Below are positions 9,620 to 19,289 of a stretch of 64,000 nt of DNA, one piece after another. Below the pieces are notes generated by a model. That model did not search any database. It worked only from the letters and a program-made list of their open reading frames with translations, and had not been told where the DNA came from. The position numbers and the translations under genes are program-made. Source of the DNA: Gracilaria domingensis (taxonomy: Eukaryota > Rhodophyta > Florideophyceae > Gracilariales > Gracilariaceae); NCBI GenBank assembly GCA_022539475.1, contig VCMS01000244.1:20849-84848 (forward strand), in the 5' to 3' direction. Positions within the stretch are counted from its first letter, which is position 1. Each line of letters begins with the position of its first letter.

Positions 9620-9756
9620 TTTAAAATATAAGTACTTTTATAATTTCACGCAAACTTTGACTCAACTCAATCTTCAAATTTAATTCAAATATCTTCAAAT
9701 TTCTAAACTCAATTCAAATTTTACTTAATTCAATTACCAATTCAATTTATCTTACG

Positions 9757-10377
9757 TTAATGCTTAGCTTTGAAATATTTGATGACGTCACTAATGGTAT
9801 CAACCGATTGTTTCGGAGTCTTGTTCACCTTAGTAAATGGATCACCAGTTGGCAACGTGGCAAAGGTGGCATACTCACGATATGAGCTTACACGAAGCTG
9901 ATGGTCGTGTGTCAGCACGTGATGACAGTAAGCCAAAGCGTCCTTACACCACAGGTCGCACAGGTGGCAAGATATCTGCAACTTGTCCACGTAGTCCACA
10001 AGTACACGGTGACGTCCGGCGCCCCAACCTGATTGGCTGATCAAAGCTGATATGTGATTGGTCGAACAGTTGTGATCTGTCCACGACACAGTAGGTGACT
10101 TGTGACGGTGACAGTCACGGCATAGATCACGCACACGTGGCGTAACGGTGTCACGAGGCAAGCAAATGGGGTGAATCGGCTTACACTCCAAGCGTGACTT
10201 ATTTACAGCCTTGAGTATCCTGTCAATGCGGTTACCGGCAGGTTTACCCGGCTGAAGGTGAGGCGTTGTCAGCGGAGCGTAAGTATCCTCGTCAGTCGGT
10301 AAGTAACCGCTCTGATTTTTCGTTAACCGCGGTGCTCTGATTGGACGTGGCAATTTCTTAAAAACCGGCTTGAGCAT
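9757..10377 (-). CDS. Element A extra ORF upstream of gag, C2H2 zinc finger
   Basis: 206 residues from the first ATG (10377). The frame is open upstream to about 10764, through the primer-binding site and into the LTR, but contains no earlier ATG. The C-terminal half has CRDC and HNC pairs and then CHLC-x12-H-x3-H, a canonical C2H2 finger. The rest is basic and Ser/Thr/Pro-rich. An ORF between primer-binding site and gag is unusual for Ty3/Gypsy, though plant Ogre elements also have one. The product may bind nucleic acid. The reading frame is intact in this young element, which supports function. Confidence 0.65.
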   Translation of the reverse strand: MLKPVFKKLPRPIRAPRLTKNQSGYLPTDEDTYAPLTTPHLQPGKPAGNRIDRILKAVNKSRLECKPIHPICLPRDTVTPRVRDLCRDCHRHKSPTVSWTDHNCSTNHISALISQSGWGAGRHRVLVDYVDKLQISCHLCDLWCKDALAYCHHVLTHDHQLRVSSYREYATFATLPTGDPFTKVNKTPKQSVDTISDVIKYFKAKH

Positions 10378-10706
10378 CCCGCCACGTAGAAACGTGGACA
10401 CGGAAGGCTTACAGGCGACAACTGTCGATTTCGATGAAGAAGAATGTGCGGAAACAGTCTGAATAACAGGAATCCGATCTCCACTTGGCAACGTGTTATT
10501 ATTGTCGTTCTGGTCACGTGGTGAAATTTGATTAGTCGACAAATTCGGCTCCTTATTGGTTAAATTCGACGGATGACGTGTTCTACTTGGTGCGTCGTAA
10601 TTGGCCGTCTTCTTGTCCTTGCTGACCACGTATTCAACTTTGTCCACGTCGGACTGTTTTTCAGTTTTACTGTCAGCAGATTTAGTCACTGTAAAAATGT
10701 TGGTAC

Positions 10707-10724
10707 TGTAAAGCCATGCTACCA
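10707..10724 (-). promoter_or_regulatory. Element A primer-binding site
   Basis: On the minus strand TGGTAGCATGGCTTTACA starts 3 nt inside the 5' LTR end. The TGGTAGCA start resembles sites complementary to initiator-Met tRNA, but the match past 8 nt is unverified. Confidence 0.6.
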
Positions 10725-10727
10725 AAT

Positions 10728-11195
10728 TGTAGCAATCTGGAAAGTTTTTCTGAAAGTTTTGTTTTCAAATGTTTAGAACTTACTGATTATTTTCAGATTT
10801 TGGACTTATTTCAGGTCTTTCAGATTTTTGGATAATTTTCAGATAATTTCAGAAGTCTACGGACAACTGGGTTCTGGTATTGTTTCAGGAAAGAGTGTCT
10901 TGTCGGGGGAGGCTCTTTGAGGGACTCGATCCCGCTCTGCACTTGGAGCGGGAAGAGAGAGAGCGCAAAGGCCGGCGACAAGAACAGTTTATATAATGCT
11001 CTAAGAACTATAGTAGAAGCACTGTAGTGTAGATAAACATTAGCAGTAACTACAATAAACTTCTAATTATTAACCATACTCATTGTAGATATAACAACCA
11101 TTATTTCCACCACAATAATTCCAGCAAATCCAAATTCTAGCCTAAGTAGAAGTCCCAAATTCAATAAATTGATTTGCGGCAATCAATTCATAACA
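10728..11195 (-). repeat. Element A 5' LTR
   Basis: 468 bp, differing from 4136-4603 at about two positions. The TATA-like TTTATATAAT is at 10988-10997. Confidence 0.95.
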
Positions 11196-11200
11196 CAAAC
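11196..11200. repeat. Target site duplication of element A, right copy (CAAAC)
   Basis: Pairs with 4131-4135. Confidence 0.9.
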
Positions 11201-11789
11201 CCGCATCTCCCAGGGAAGCACGAGAAACGCAACATGTCCTCAAATGATACGCCCTAAGAAGAAGATCGGTTCGTCAAATAAAGTGCTGTATGAGTATTTG
11301 TCTCTTTATTTTCATAGAATTCTTTTTCCTTGTGCTGGTGTCACGTTTCATGTAGGAACTGTAAAATGTAAGCTGTAAGATGCAAACAACGGAACACTTT
11401 AATAAAATGTTACAGGTTAATGTATCACCGCATACTTGAAATATTTGCAAGGCGTGTTGAAGAACCTGCAATATGTCTTTGTCCATATTCAAGAACTATA
11501 ATCTTTTTGTCCAAATTTGATGCTCATGCAAGAAAAACCGAGAAAAAAGTATTGGCTTCAACCGCAAAGCCAGTAAAAAGATAAACGAAAACAAACGTTG
11601 CGTTTTTTGCTCCAAAACAGCGTTTTTTGCTTTATATACATTGTTATACTGCTTAACAAAGCGGCGATAGTGGTACAACTTTAAGTTATCTTTTTCGTAC
11701 TGCTCATATATATTGCAACACAATCAAAATTTAAACAAAAACGTATACCTGCCCATAGAAATCAAAAAACGTTTTGTGTACTAAAATAA
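11201..11789. other. AT-rich intergenic DNA between elements A and B
   Basis: No gene is supported. Sequence composition matches the region left of element A. It changes abruptly into GC-rich element B sequence at 11790. Confidence 0.5.
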
Positions 11790-12115
11790 GCGATTACTTC
11801 CCGATCCAGGGACCGATATTCTCGAGCGGGTACCACCTGACCGCGCAGGGGCATTCGAGGTAACCGATCTTCCTTTTGAGGACGTAGCTCGGCGTGGCGT
11901 ACTGCAGCTTGCCAACCGAACTCGGGGGCTATTACGCGAACAAGTGCGAGACTTCCAAACTGCAGCCAAAAAGGGGTGAGAGATCTCGTATCACAACCAG
12001 GTCAACGGGGCCGCGACCTTCAATCTCCCAAAAAGGTAATTCCAAGTGTCCATATTCCAAGCGACACAACAAACCCAGTTATGGTCCTCCACCGTTCTAG
12101 GTCGGGAGACCAAAA
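11790..12115 (-). repeat. Truncated head of a second element B copy
   Basis: Nearly identical to 23108-23433, covering primer-binding site (12095-12112), leader and the gag N-terminus. Here the gag ATG is lost (ACG, at the position matching 23216-23218), and the homology stops at 11790 in unrelated AT-rich DNA. Confidence 0.9.
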
Positions 12116-13105
12116 TGTAGAGCAAAACCCTGCGCTAGGCGCGATGGGGAATCTCCACTAGGATGTCCGAGTCCTACTCCCTGGATGGGATAGAAACAGT
12201 GGCAGAACCCTCTGTCCGTGCTCGAGTCGCGAGACAAGCCGGGTGTAAGACCGGAGACGGTGACTGGATATACCTACAGAGGTGAGGTGCAAAGAACGGT
12301 GTAGATCCCGAGGTGAAGTGTGATCCGAACCTGGAGAGATGGAGAAAAAGGGGACCGTGTCAACGGGGGGGGAAGCTCACGGTGCAACCGTCCGGAGCGA
12401 AGCTACGGACCGTGCCAACCGGCGGAAACAGGTCCGATAGCGGAGCGACGCACAAAGGCGTGCCAAAAATATACCCAATACTGGGGCGGAAGCAATACCT
12501 GAACCAGGTGAACGGGTGACAACAACAGTCACGAAAGTGAACAACAAAATACAATGACAACAACAAGGGACCGATACAACGGTAGATATAACAAAGATTC
12601 CAGAGATGGCAAGATGCAAGCTTCCTAAGTGACCCTGAGGGGTAGTAGTGCCGAAACCAATCGTGGTTACTCTCCGAGGGGAGTGGTAAACCTACGTAGG
12701 CAGCTGTCTACTATAGCCCGATCCTGAACAGGACGCGACTCAGATGTCCATTTACTCGTCGGCTCCAGGGTGAGATCACCCGAGCATATATACTATTACT
12801 ACTACGGTATCTACAATACACACCTCCCGAGGGTCATACACGTGGACGACCCACTGTCAGGGTGCGGGGTATTCCCCAACGGGCGTGGCACAAATATCTA
12901 ACTAGCCAGCTCCACCACGTGGCCTACTATCACACCCACTAGGCACTTCCCATGCAGGGTCTACCTATTAAGGGTCCAACCAAACCATCCCAACAATACC
13001 CAAAATTAAAGGGAGTTTTCATAACTTAGCCACGTCACCGGCCATCGGTACCATCTCATTATGAGAACCGTGATGCATCCGATAGCGGAAAACCGTTGCT
13101 CCACA
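12116..13105 (-). repeat. Element B 3' LTR (shared with the truncated copy)
   Basis: 990 bp. On the plus strand it starts TGTAGAGCAAAAC and ends GTTGCTCCACA, giving near-matching inverted termini of about 10 bp instead of just TG/CA. Confidence 0.93.
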
Positions 13106-13120
13106 TCTCCCCCTCCTTAG
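13106..13120 (-). promoter_or_regulatory. Element B polypurine tract
   Basis: On the minus strand CTAAGGAGGGGGAGA abuts the 3' LTR with no gap. The 13-mer CTAAGGAGGGGGA is identical in element C. Confidence 0.85.
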
Positions 13121-13122
13121 GT

Positions 13123-13142
13123 TCGAGCGCGAGCGCGAGCGC
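13123..13142. repeat. Short GAGCGC tandem repeat
   Basis: About three GAGCGC units in tandem, a small GC-rich microsatellite between the polypurine tract and the antisense ORF. Confidence 0.6.
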
Positions 13143-13174
13143 GACGTCGAAGTACCGACATCGGGAGTATAGAT

Positions 13175-15232
13175 ATGACGTCCCCTCAGGGTTCTACCGA
13201 CCACTTGGTTCTTCCACGCAAGCGGCTTTCGCCTCCGACTTCGGATATAACTCCTCCTTCTCCTCCGATATCTCGGCGTCCGCTGCCAGTCTCAACTGCT
13301 TCTTCTCCTCCTCTAGCAGGAATGAATCCGAGCCCGTTCCATACCAACCCGCTCCCGGGGAACTCGTCGTCAGCTCCGCAAGCGGCGTCTGAGGTGCCCT
13401 CGGGCAGTGCGTCACAACAAGGACATCCTCCTCAAGGCCCCTCCCAATACTTTGGTGGGTTTCAGTCAGCTCCTCTCCCTCAAGGGAATCCGTACGGTGG
13501 TCCGCTCAACCAACCCTACGCGGGGTACAACCATCTCGGATTCTTCCCTTCTCAAGCGCAAGCTCCGGTCCCGCAAGCGGTGGCTCCTTTCAGCTTCTAC
13601 GAGGCGTATCCCCATCCGGGTGCTCCTCTTCCGATGCCTCCGGCTCCTCCAGTTGCTCCTACTCAGCAGGCTTTCGATCCTAACGCCATTGCTTGGAATT
13701 CCGAGCAGGCTGTCCCGTTGACGGTGAACCCCCGTGGGTGGATTAGTCGTGAGTCCCTCGTGAATCGGGATATACGCCGCGAGGGCCTTATCTTCTCCCA
13801 CGCGCCGTGGTTCCACCCGACAGCGGTTGCCGATGAGGCTCTCATCGATTCTTACGCCGTGAACGGAATGCTCCCAGGTGGGATCCCCCGAGATGCAGTA
13901 CGCTCCTGCGAGTGGCGAACCCGCATTGCGGTAGAACCTCACTTGCTCCGATGTGAACGCGGAGAGTCTCTTGACCAAGCGCGTGGGGAGATGGCTCGTT
14001 TGGCTTACTCTAGGGTTGGAAGGTTGCGATATGATCATCCGATTCCGGCAGAATTCGACTTCGACGTGTCGCACTATCGTACCTACGGGGAGGTTTCATA
14101 TGGCAACGCGTTGGCGGAGTTTCCGGAAGCGGAGCATCGGTATCACTTTGGTGAAGTGGATCCTGATATCCTCCTGTGGAGTCGTCCCTTGCTGAGGGCA
14201 GAGTTCCGATACCTGTCACGGAGTAGGCGTCACAACCGTGATCTCTATGATTTCGAGAGGCGGGTCCGGTTTGAGCGGAATGCGCGCTCCCGTCGGGGAC
14301 TTCTAATTCCGTATCCAAATTTGGAGGTGGATCGTTTGCGCTTCGATGCCTTACCGTCCCGATACGTGGGCCTTCCATCGTGGTGGAGTCGGGTAGAGGT
14401 CCCTGCGGGGTGTTTTGCTGAACTCCCGCCGAGCATCTACTATATCGGCTCGCGGTTGATAGACAATCCCGACTCGGGCTATTGGTCGTTGATACTCGCC
14501 GAGTGGGCTGCCCGCGTCGCGGTTCACCTCCTGTGGGATGTCTATGATCACTACCGCTTGTGGTATCTTCCTCCAAATTTGAGGTGGCTCCTTCGAAGGA
14601 TTGATCTCGTTACCCCCTTGGGTTCCGAGGCTAACCAGGAAGAGGTTGGGGAGTTGTTGGATGTAATCGACAGGGTCGATTGGGACCGAGTTCCGGTAGC
14701 TTGGCAGCCTGACAGGCGAGAGCGTTTCCGCGACCGATCACCGGGGCGAATTTCCACCCGTTCCGGGGTCTGGGTGTACTACGACCCGTGGGAGCGCCAG
14801 CTCATCTCTCAAGAGCAAGCGAACGCGATGGCCGCACTTCCCCGCGCTATGCCGGTAGGTCACCCAGTTGGGTTTGTGTTCCCTGAGAACTATGCCATGC
14901 CCTCGGATGTCCCTGATCCAATGGTGGATAATGATGAGATCGCCGTCGTTGCCGGAACAGGCCAACTCACTGGCATTCCGAATACGGACCCGAACGCAAC
15001 TGCGGTCCCGACGGAGGGCGCTCCTGCCCCTGAGGGATGGTCCTTGATAGCTCCCACCGCACAACCGGCAAATTGGGCCGGAAGCGTGGCTTCCCTTCGG
15101 GCCGATCTCCAGGCTCATGGCGTGCCAATCCCTCCGGGCGTGAACACCATCGCAGGGCTAGCTGCCCTCGCGAGCGAGTACTTCTCACAGAATCCCAACG
15201 CTGGAAGCGGGGCTCCTCCGACCAGCGGCTAA
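13175..15232 (+). CDS. Element B antisense ORF, unknown 685-residue protein
   Basis: This uninterrupted ORF runs opposite to gag and pol, between the chromodomain and the 3' LTR. The ATG at 13175 is 70 bp from the LTR edge, with a TATAGATA just before it. Residues 1-185 are Pro/Ser/Gly-rich and look disordered. Residues about 185-560 are rich in Arg, Trp and Tyr with folded-protein periodicity (SLILAEWAARVAVHLLWD, YRLWYLPPNLRWLLRRID). The C-terminus is again low complexity. There is no signal peptide or known domain. It stays open for 2 kb while pol in the same copy has a stop and two frameshifts, which argues for recent constraint. Antisense genes in the same position are known from plant Grande-type elements. 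Function is unknown. Confidence 0.75.
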   Translation: MTSPQGSTDHLVLPRKRLSPPTSDITPPSPPISRRPLPVSTASSPPLAGMNPSPFHTNPLPGNSSSAPQAASEVPSGSASQQGHPPQGPSQYFGGFQSAPLPQGNPYGGPLNQPYAGYNHLGFFPSQAQAPVPQAVAPFSFYEAYPHPGAPLPMPPAPPVAPTQQAFDPNAIAWNSEQAVPLTVNPRGWISRESLVNRDIRREGLIFSHAPWFHPTAVADEALIDSYAVNGMLPGGIPRDAVRSCEWRTRIAVEPHLLRCERGESLDQARGEMARLAYSRVGRLRYDHPIPAEFDFDVSHYRTYGEVSYGNALAEFPEAEHRYHFGEVDPDILLWSRPLLRAEFRYLSRSRRHNRDLYDFERRVRFERNARSRRGLLIPYPNLEVDRLRFDALPSRYVGLPSWWSRVEVPAGCFAELPPSIYYIGSRLIDNPDSGYWSLILAEWAARVAVHLLWDVYDHYRLWYLPPNLRWLLRRIDLVTPLGSEANQEEVGELLDVIDRVDWDRVPVAWQPDRRERFRDRSPGRISTRSGVWVYYDPWERQLISQEQANAMAALPRAMPVGHPVGFVFPENYAMPSDVPDPMVDNDEIAVVAGTGQLTGIPNTDPNATAVPTEGAPAPEGWSLIAPTAQPANWAGSVASLRADLQAHGVPIPPGVNTIAGLAALASEYFSQNPNAGSGAPPTSG

Positions 15233-15660
15233 ACCTTATGGAGGTCTTACTCTCCCCACCATAGTATCTTGAGGTAGTACTGAGTAAAGCCAGCTAGTGG
15301 CGCTTTCTTCTTAGCCCTTTTTAGGGATTCTTCTCGGCAACGAGCTTCTGCTTCATCTCCTTCTTCATCTTCCTTCTTCAGGACCTTCTCCTTCTTCCTT
15401 CCATAGGATTCTCAGCATCCTTTTTCTCTTCCATTCCATGGCTTCTCGGCGTAGATATCTTCTTTCTCCTTTTTAGGCATTTTCTACTTTTCCGCAGTGC
15501 GGCATTGTCCCGATAATTCGGTGGTTACTACTACTAACACTTCTCTCCTATTATACAGAGGATCTCTTCCTACTTCTTAACTTCATCTCCTCTTCTCGAG
15601 CGTCACTCTTCTCTTCTTCAAACCGCAGAGCGGGCACGAGAACTGTAAACTGCACCGGTT
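15233..15660 (+). other. Pyrimidine-rich stretch between antisense ORF and chromodomain
   Basis: About 300 bases are dominated by TTC/CTT words (purine-rich on the element strand). It may be the 3' untranslated part of the antisense transcript or extra plus-strand priming tracts. No ORF is supported. Confidence 0.5.
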
Positions 15661-15666
15661 AACGGG

Positions 15667-15915
15667 CTATCCCACCATCGCATTGTCCAACGTTGGAGGC
15701 AATGGTGTCCGAGATCGGCGATGATACGACAACACCTTGGACCTAGGGAGGTGTTCAATTGGCTCCCAAGTGTCCTCCTCTGGGGAATAGCCGTACCAAC
15801 GCACTCTATACAGTAGCTTCCCTTCGGGGCTTTTCTCGTGTTCCACGATACGATCTACCACGAATTCCTGTGGGTATACGCCATCCTTGGCATCTCCTGG
15901 TGCTTCTCCCGACAT
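15667..15915 (-). CDS. Element B chromodomain, separated from pol
   Basis: 82 residues from the ATG at 15915; the frame is open back to 16047. It contains a textbook chromodomain: EFVVDRIVEHE, LYRVRWYGY, DTWEPIEHL, with the aromatic residues that line the methyl-lysine pocket. In chromoviruses this module is the integrase C-terminus. Here it lies about 570 nt past the pol stop and in another frame. It could be made separately, by splicing, or be detached by indels. The chromodomain itself is undamaged. Confidence 0.8.
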   Translation of the reverse strand: MSGEAPGDAKDGVYPQEFVVDRIVEHEKSPEGKLLYRVRWYGYSPEEDTWEPIEHLPRSKVLSYHRRSRTPLPPTLDNAMVG

Positions 15916-16619
15916 TGGGCAGTGATGTCCAGTGGTACCCACGCGGGTTAGTGGTCCTTGGAAGCGTTGAACCGATCTTCGGGGCGGTGGACAGGTGGAC
16001 TTTGGTCTTCTCAAGCCGTCCTGACGGAGTGCGCTAACTCCCGACACGGGCGTCCAATTGCCTCACAAGTGAGTTCAACCGAAAACTCTCGATCTCCGGA
16101 GTCCGGCGAGCTCCTTTCTTTCCCAAACGGGCGGCCAACCGACGAACGGTAGCGTCCGTTTTGCGGAACCACTTTCACTTTGGTCGCAGAAGAGCCGTTG
16201 CGACGGAGAAGTAGCCTACAGCACTCCCTGCGCAGGGCGGCGGAACGCTGGACCACGGCGCATATCCGGCCGTGCACTCCATTTTCATTGGATGGTGGCG
16301 CGCGCGTGTGTGCCACACATCCCGTGAACGGTATCTACAGTGTCAGTTTCCGACAAGCGGTCGCTAAGCGGCGGGCACCACTCTCCGGCAATGGCATCGG
16401 ATTACAGTATTCAATCTCGAATCTCCCGCCATAGGGCTGCGCATTCGCACTGCGCGCGGTTCCATTTACCGTAATTCCGGGTCCGACGCACTATAGCGTT
16501 CCGTCTGCTAAGCAGCGCCCTTCATGGGACTTCTCCACTTCCCGACCAAGGCTTTCCAGCACAATCCACAAGGATTCTTTTCTTCTTAACTCTCCCACTG
16601 CGGGCCATTCCCAGGTGGG
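15916..16619 (-). other. Gap between pol stop and chromodomain in element B
   Basis: No continuous frame joins the integrase ORF to the chromodomain. Short open pieces exist in two frames (16011-16316 in the pol frame). Probably a decayed linker or an intron-like spacer; I see no decisive splice sites. Confidence 0.45.
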
Positions 16620-18671
16620 CTATGCGTCACTTTCCATGCCGCTTCGTCCCGCGAAGGGGTCAGCGGATACTGCACGTTCGCGCGAGCGAGTTACAGCGCG
16701 TTCCAGCGACTTGGATTGCATCCCAACGGGGCCACTAACATCCTTAGCAGCGGCACTCCCAGCAGGGGATTCTTCACTTCTTCTGACTTCGTTCCTCGCC
16801 GAGGTTTCGGAATCACGCGACGTAGCGCCAGCGCGATCGTTCCCAGCGGGGGATTCCATCTCACTCTGAGACTCAGCACCTCGGGTAGGTCCAGCGGATG
16901 CCGGAGCAACCGGAGCGCGATTTACACTGTCCTCCCCCTCATTAGGGTGCGATACGGCTTCCGCATTTCGCGCCAATACCGTAGACGAGGGGTGAACCTC
17001 ATGTAACTCAGTAGAGGGTGTAGGTGTAACCCGTGAGAGTCCGGGGTTATCCTTGAGCAACTCTGTTGTTTCAGGCAAGTCAGCGAGACTGCGCTGCGGG
17101 TGGGGCAAAACTGATGGACGGTTTGCTGCAGTACCCGTCTGTTCGGTAACTTGATGCGACGATGGACCGTTTCCCGTATCCGGCGCGGCGATAACTTCCT
17201 GTATAGGGCTCGGTGCACGATATACTCGATCTCGAGATACCCGCTCGTGCTGATTATCGATATCAAGCACGACGGTAGTCTGCTGTATGGATACAACCCG
17301 ATAGGGGCCACTGGCGATTTGAGAGAGCTTATGGCGCTTCTCCTTCTCAGGATTGTAGTACTCCTTCCTGAGGAACACACAATCACCAACCCGAAGCTGC
17401 GGTAGCGGCCTACGTATTCGGCTATCGAAATTGCGCTTGTAGGCGAGTTGAGCTTTCTCCATAGAGCGCTTAGCAATAGGCACCATCGTGGTTAACCATT
17501 TCTTCCACGCTCCGCGGTGTAGCCTCGGTGTCGAGTACTCGTCCATGGTTGGCTGTGCCTCAATGGCAAGAGGAGGTGGTCTCCTTGACAGGACTAACTC
17601 GAAAGGGGACAACGACGTTACCCGATGTACCTGGGTGTTGTACGCGTATGTAATGGCGTCTGTGTACAAATCCCAAGTCTTGGGGTGTTCCGCAACGTAG
17701 GATCTCAATGCACCAAGAATGGTTCGATTAAATCTCTCTGCCTGACCATTAGTTTGGGGGTGATACGTTGTTGTGAACAGATTCCTAATGTCGAGGATGC
17801 GACAAACGTCTTGGAAGAATTTCGACGTGAACTGGGAGCCGTTGTCGGAGAGCACGTGTACCGGTGGTCCATAGACAAAGACCCAGTGGGTAACAAACGC
17901 CTGAGCCACAGCAGCAGCAGTTATCCGCTTGAGCGGCACAGTCCGTACCAGCTTTAAGAAGCGATCGGTGATCACCAAGAGGTATTGATTCCCTTGCGAG
18001 GTTTTGATCAATTCGCCAAGAATGTCAATGGCGACAGACTCTAGCGGCGCCCTTGCAGGGAATAACTTCAACTTCTTTGAATGCTTCCTCAGCTTGATGT
18101 CGTTTTTGGCACATTCCTGACAGGATCGACGTACTGCATAGCAGTCGAATGCCATTGCAGGCCAGTAAAAATCCTTTCTCAATGTGAGATACAACTTTCT
18201 TCCTCCCGGATGGGCTCCCAACTTCACATAGTGAGAGAGGTGAAGAACTCGACTCTGTAAGGAGTGCGGCACCACTATTTGCGGGTTCGGTGACACCTTT
18301 CTTATTAAGTAGCCTTGATTATTTACCTGAAAGGGCAAGTGGTATCCACCGTTCAGACGGGCTCGTACCTGTGTACAAAAGGGATCCATCTGCTGTTCCC
18401 GTATCATCTCCTCGGGCGTGATGGGTATAAATGACCCGGTACCCGGTTCAGTGGATCGTGTGACAAGTATATCGTCACAAACGTCATCCGTCACAATTTC
18501 CATACTCCCCTCGAGGTCGCCAACCATAAAACATGGGATGTCGGCGTCCTCTGTAGGCTCGGCTTCAGTTGATGTGCCCAAACGGGATAGGGCGTCCGCC
18601 TGGAGGTTAAGGGAGCCTTTCTTGTACACTACTTCGAAGTCGAATTCCGACAGTCGGAGTCTCCACCGCAT
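16620..18671 (-). pseudogene. pol: Element B integrase (pol 3' part)
   Basis: 683 codons beginning in the end of RNase H (DALSRL). The integrase has its HHCC finger (HLSHYVKLGAHPG, then CQEC), and the triad Asp (VAIDILGE), Asp (LSDNGSQF) and Glu (NGQAERFN). After the core come an SH3-like segment ending near DIDNQHERVSRDRV and about 170 disordered Ser/Glu/Arg-rich residues before a stop. It is in the same frame as 19290-20885. An extra T in the run at 18695-18697 separates it from the piece in between, so it is not continuous with RT. Confidence 0.9.
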
Positions 18672-19287
18672 CAGGCCTCCCGATGGTTCGGTGATTTCCC
18701 ATCAGCCAGCGAAGGCATTTGTGGTCGGTGTGTACACGAAAGTGGGTCCCCATCAAATATGGTCTGAGTGTCGACAATGCCCAGACTACGGCAAGACATT
18801 CCTTCTCGGAAACTGAGTAATTCCGCTCATGGACGTTTAGCGATCTCGACCAGTACCCAATAGGGTGTCGTTCCCCGGTCTCATCGGTTTGAAACAAAGC
18901 GCACCCAACCTGGTTTGCGCTAGCGTCAGTGTCGACCTCATAGGGTAACCCAGGTTTGGGGAGAGCCAGAATTGGCGGAGACGTCACGGCTTCAACCAAT
19001 GCCGCGAACGCGGAGGCCTCTTCGCCTCCAAAGGGGTGCAATTCAACAGGTTTTCCTTTCGTAAGGAGCTTGTTCAACGGTGAAGCAATGTCCGCAAAGT
19101 TCGGAACGAAACGTCGGTATACGTTACACAGTCCTAAGAAGGATCGCAGCTCTGTTTGAGTTCTCGGGTGTTTCGCCTCCTTCAAGGATTTGACCCGCAC
19201 TTCATCGACTGAAAGCTTTCCGGGACGGATTATGTGACCCAGATACTTGACCGATTCGGTGAAGAACTCGCACTTCTTGAGTTTCAA
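18607..19287 (-). pseudogene. pol: Element B RT end and RNase H, out of frame
   Basis: Encodes the RT connection (KYLGHIIRPGKL) and RNase H (VDTDASANQVGCALF, VHTDHKCLRWL). It lies in a different frame from the pieces on both sides because of a lost base in the G run near 19294 and a gained base at 18695-18697. The two indels cancel, so the flanking parts share one frame. Confidence 0.88.
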
Positions 19288-19289
19288 TG

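Larger units (their letters stand above)
4136..11195 (-). mobile_element. Element A: complete Ty3/Gypsy chromovirus
   Basis: A 7060-bp element read right to left, bounded by two 468-bp LTRs and CAAAC duplications. Order in its own direction: 5' LTR, primer-binding site, extra ORF with a zinc finger, gag, -1 frameshift signal, protease-RT-RNase H-integrase-chromodomain, an accessory ORF overlapping the pol end by 40 nt, polypurine tract, 3' LTR. The LTRs differ at only about two positions (near 4440 and 4508), so insertion was recent. Even so, pol carries two in-frame stops (6579-6581 and 6363-6365), so this copy cannot make full-length pol by ordinary translation. Confidence 0.95.

Noticed and set aside
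12313-12620. Small ORFs inside the element B LTR (also near 23631-23936)
   Set aside because: Overlapping frames in both directions, no conserved protein character, no upstream start context.
11790-13105. Whole 1316-bp repeat of element B taken as the LTR
   Set aside because: The repeat includes the primer-binding site and gag start. The true LTR edge is CTACA at 12116, and the remainder is a tandem copy.
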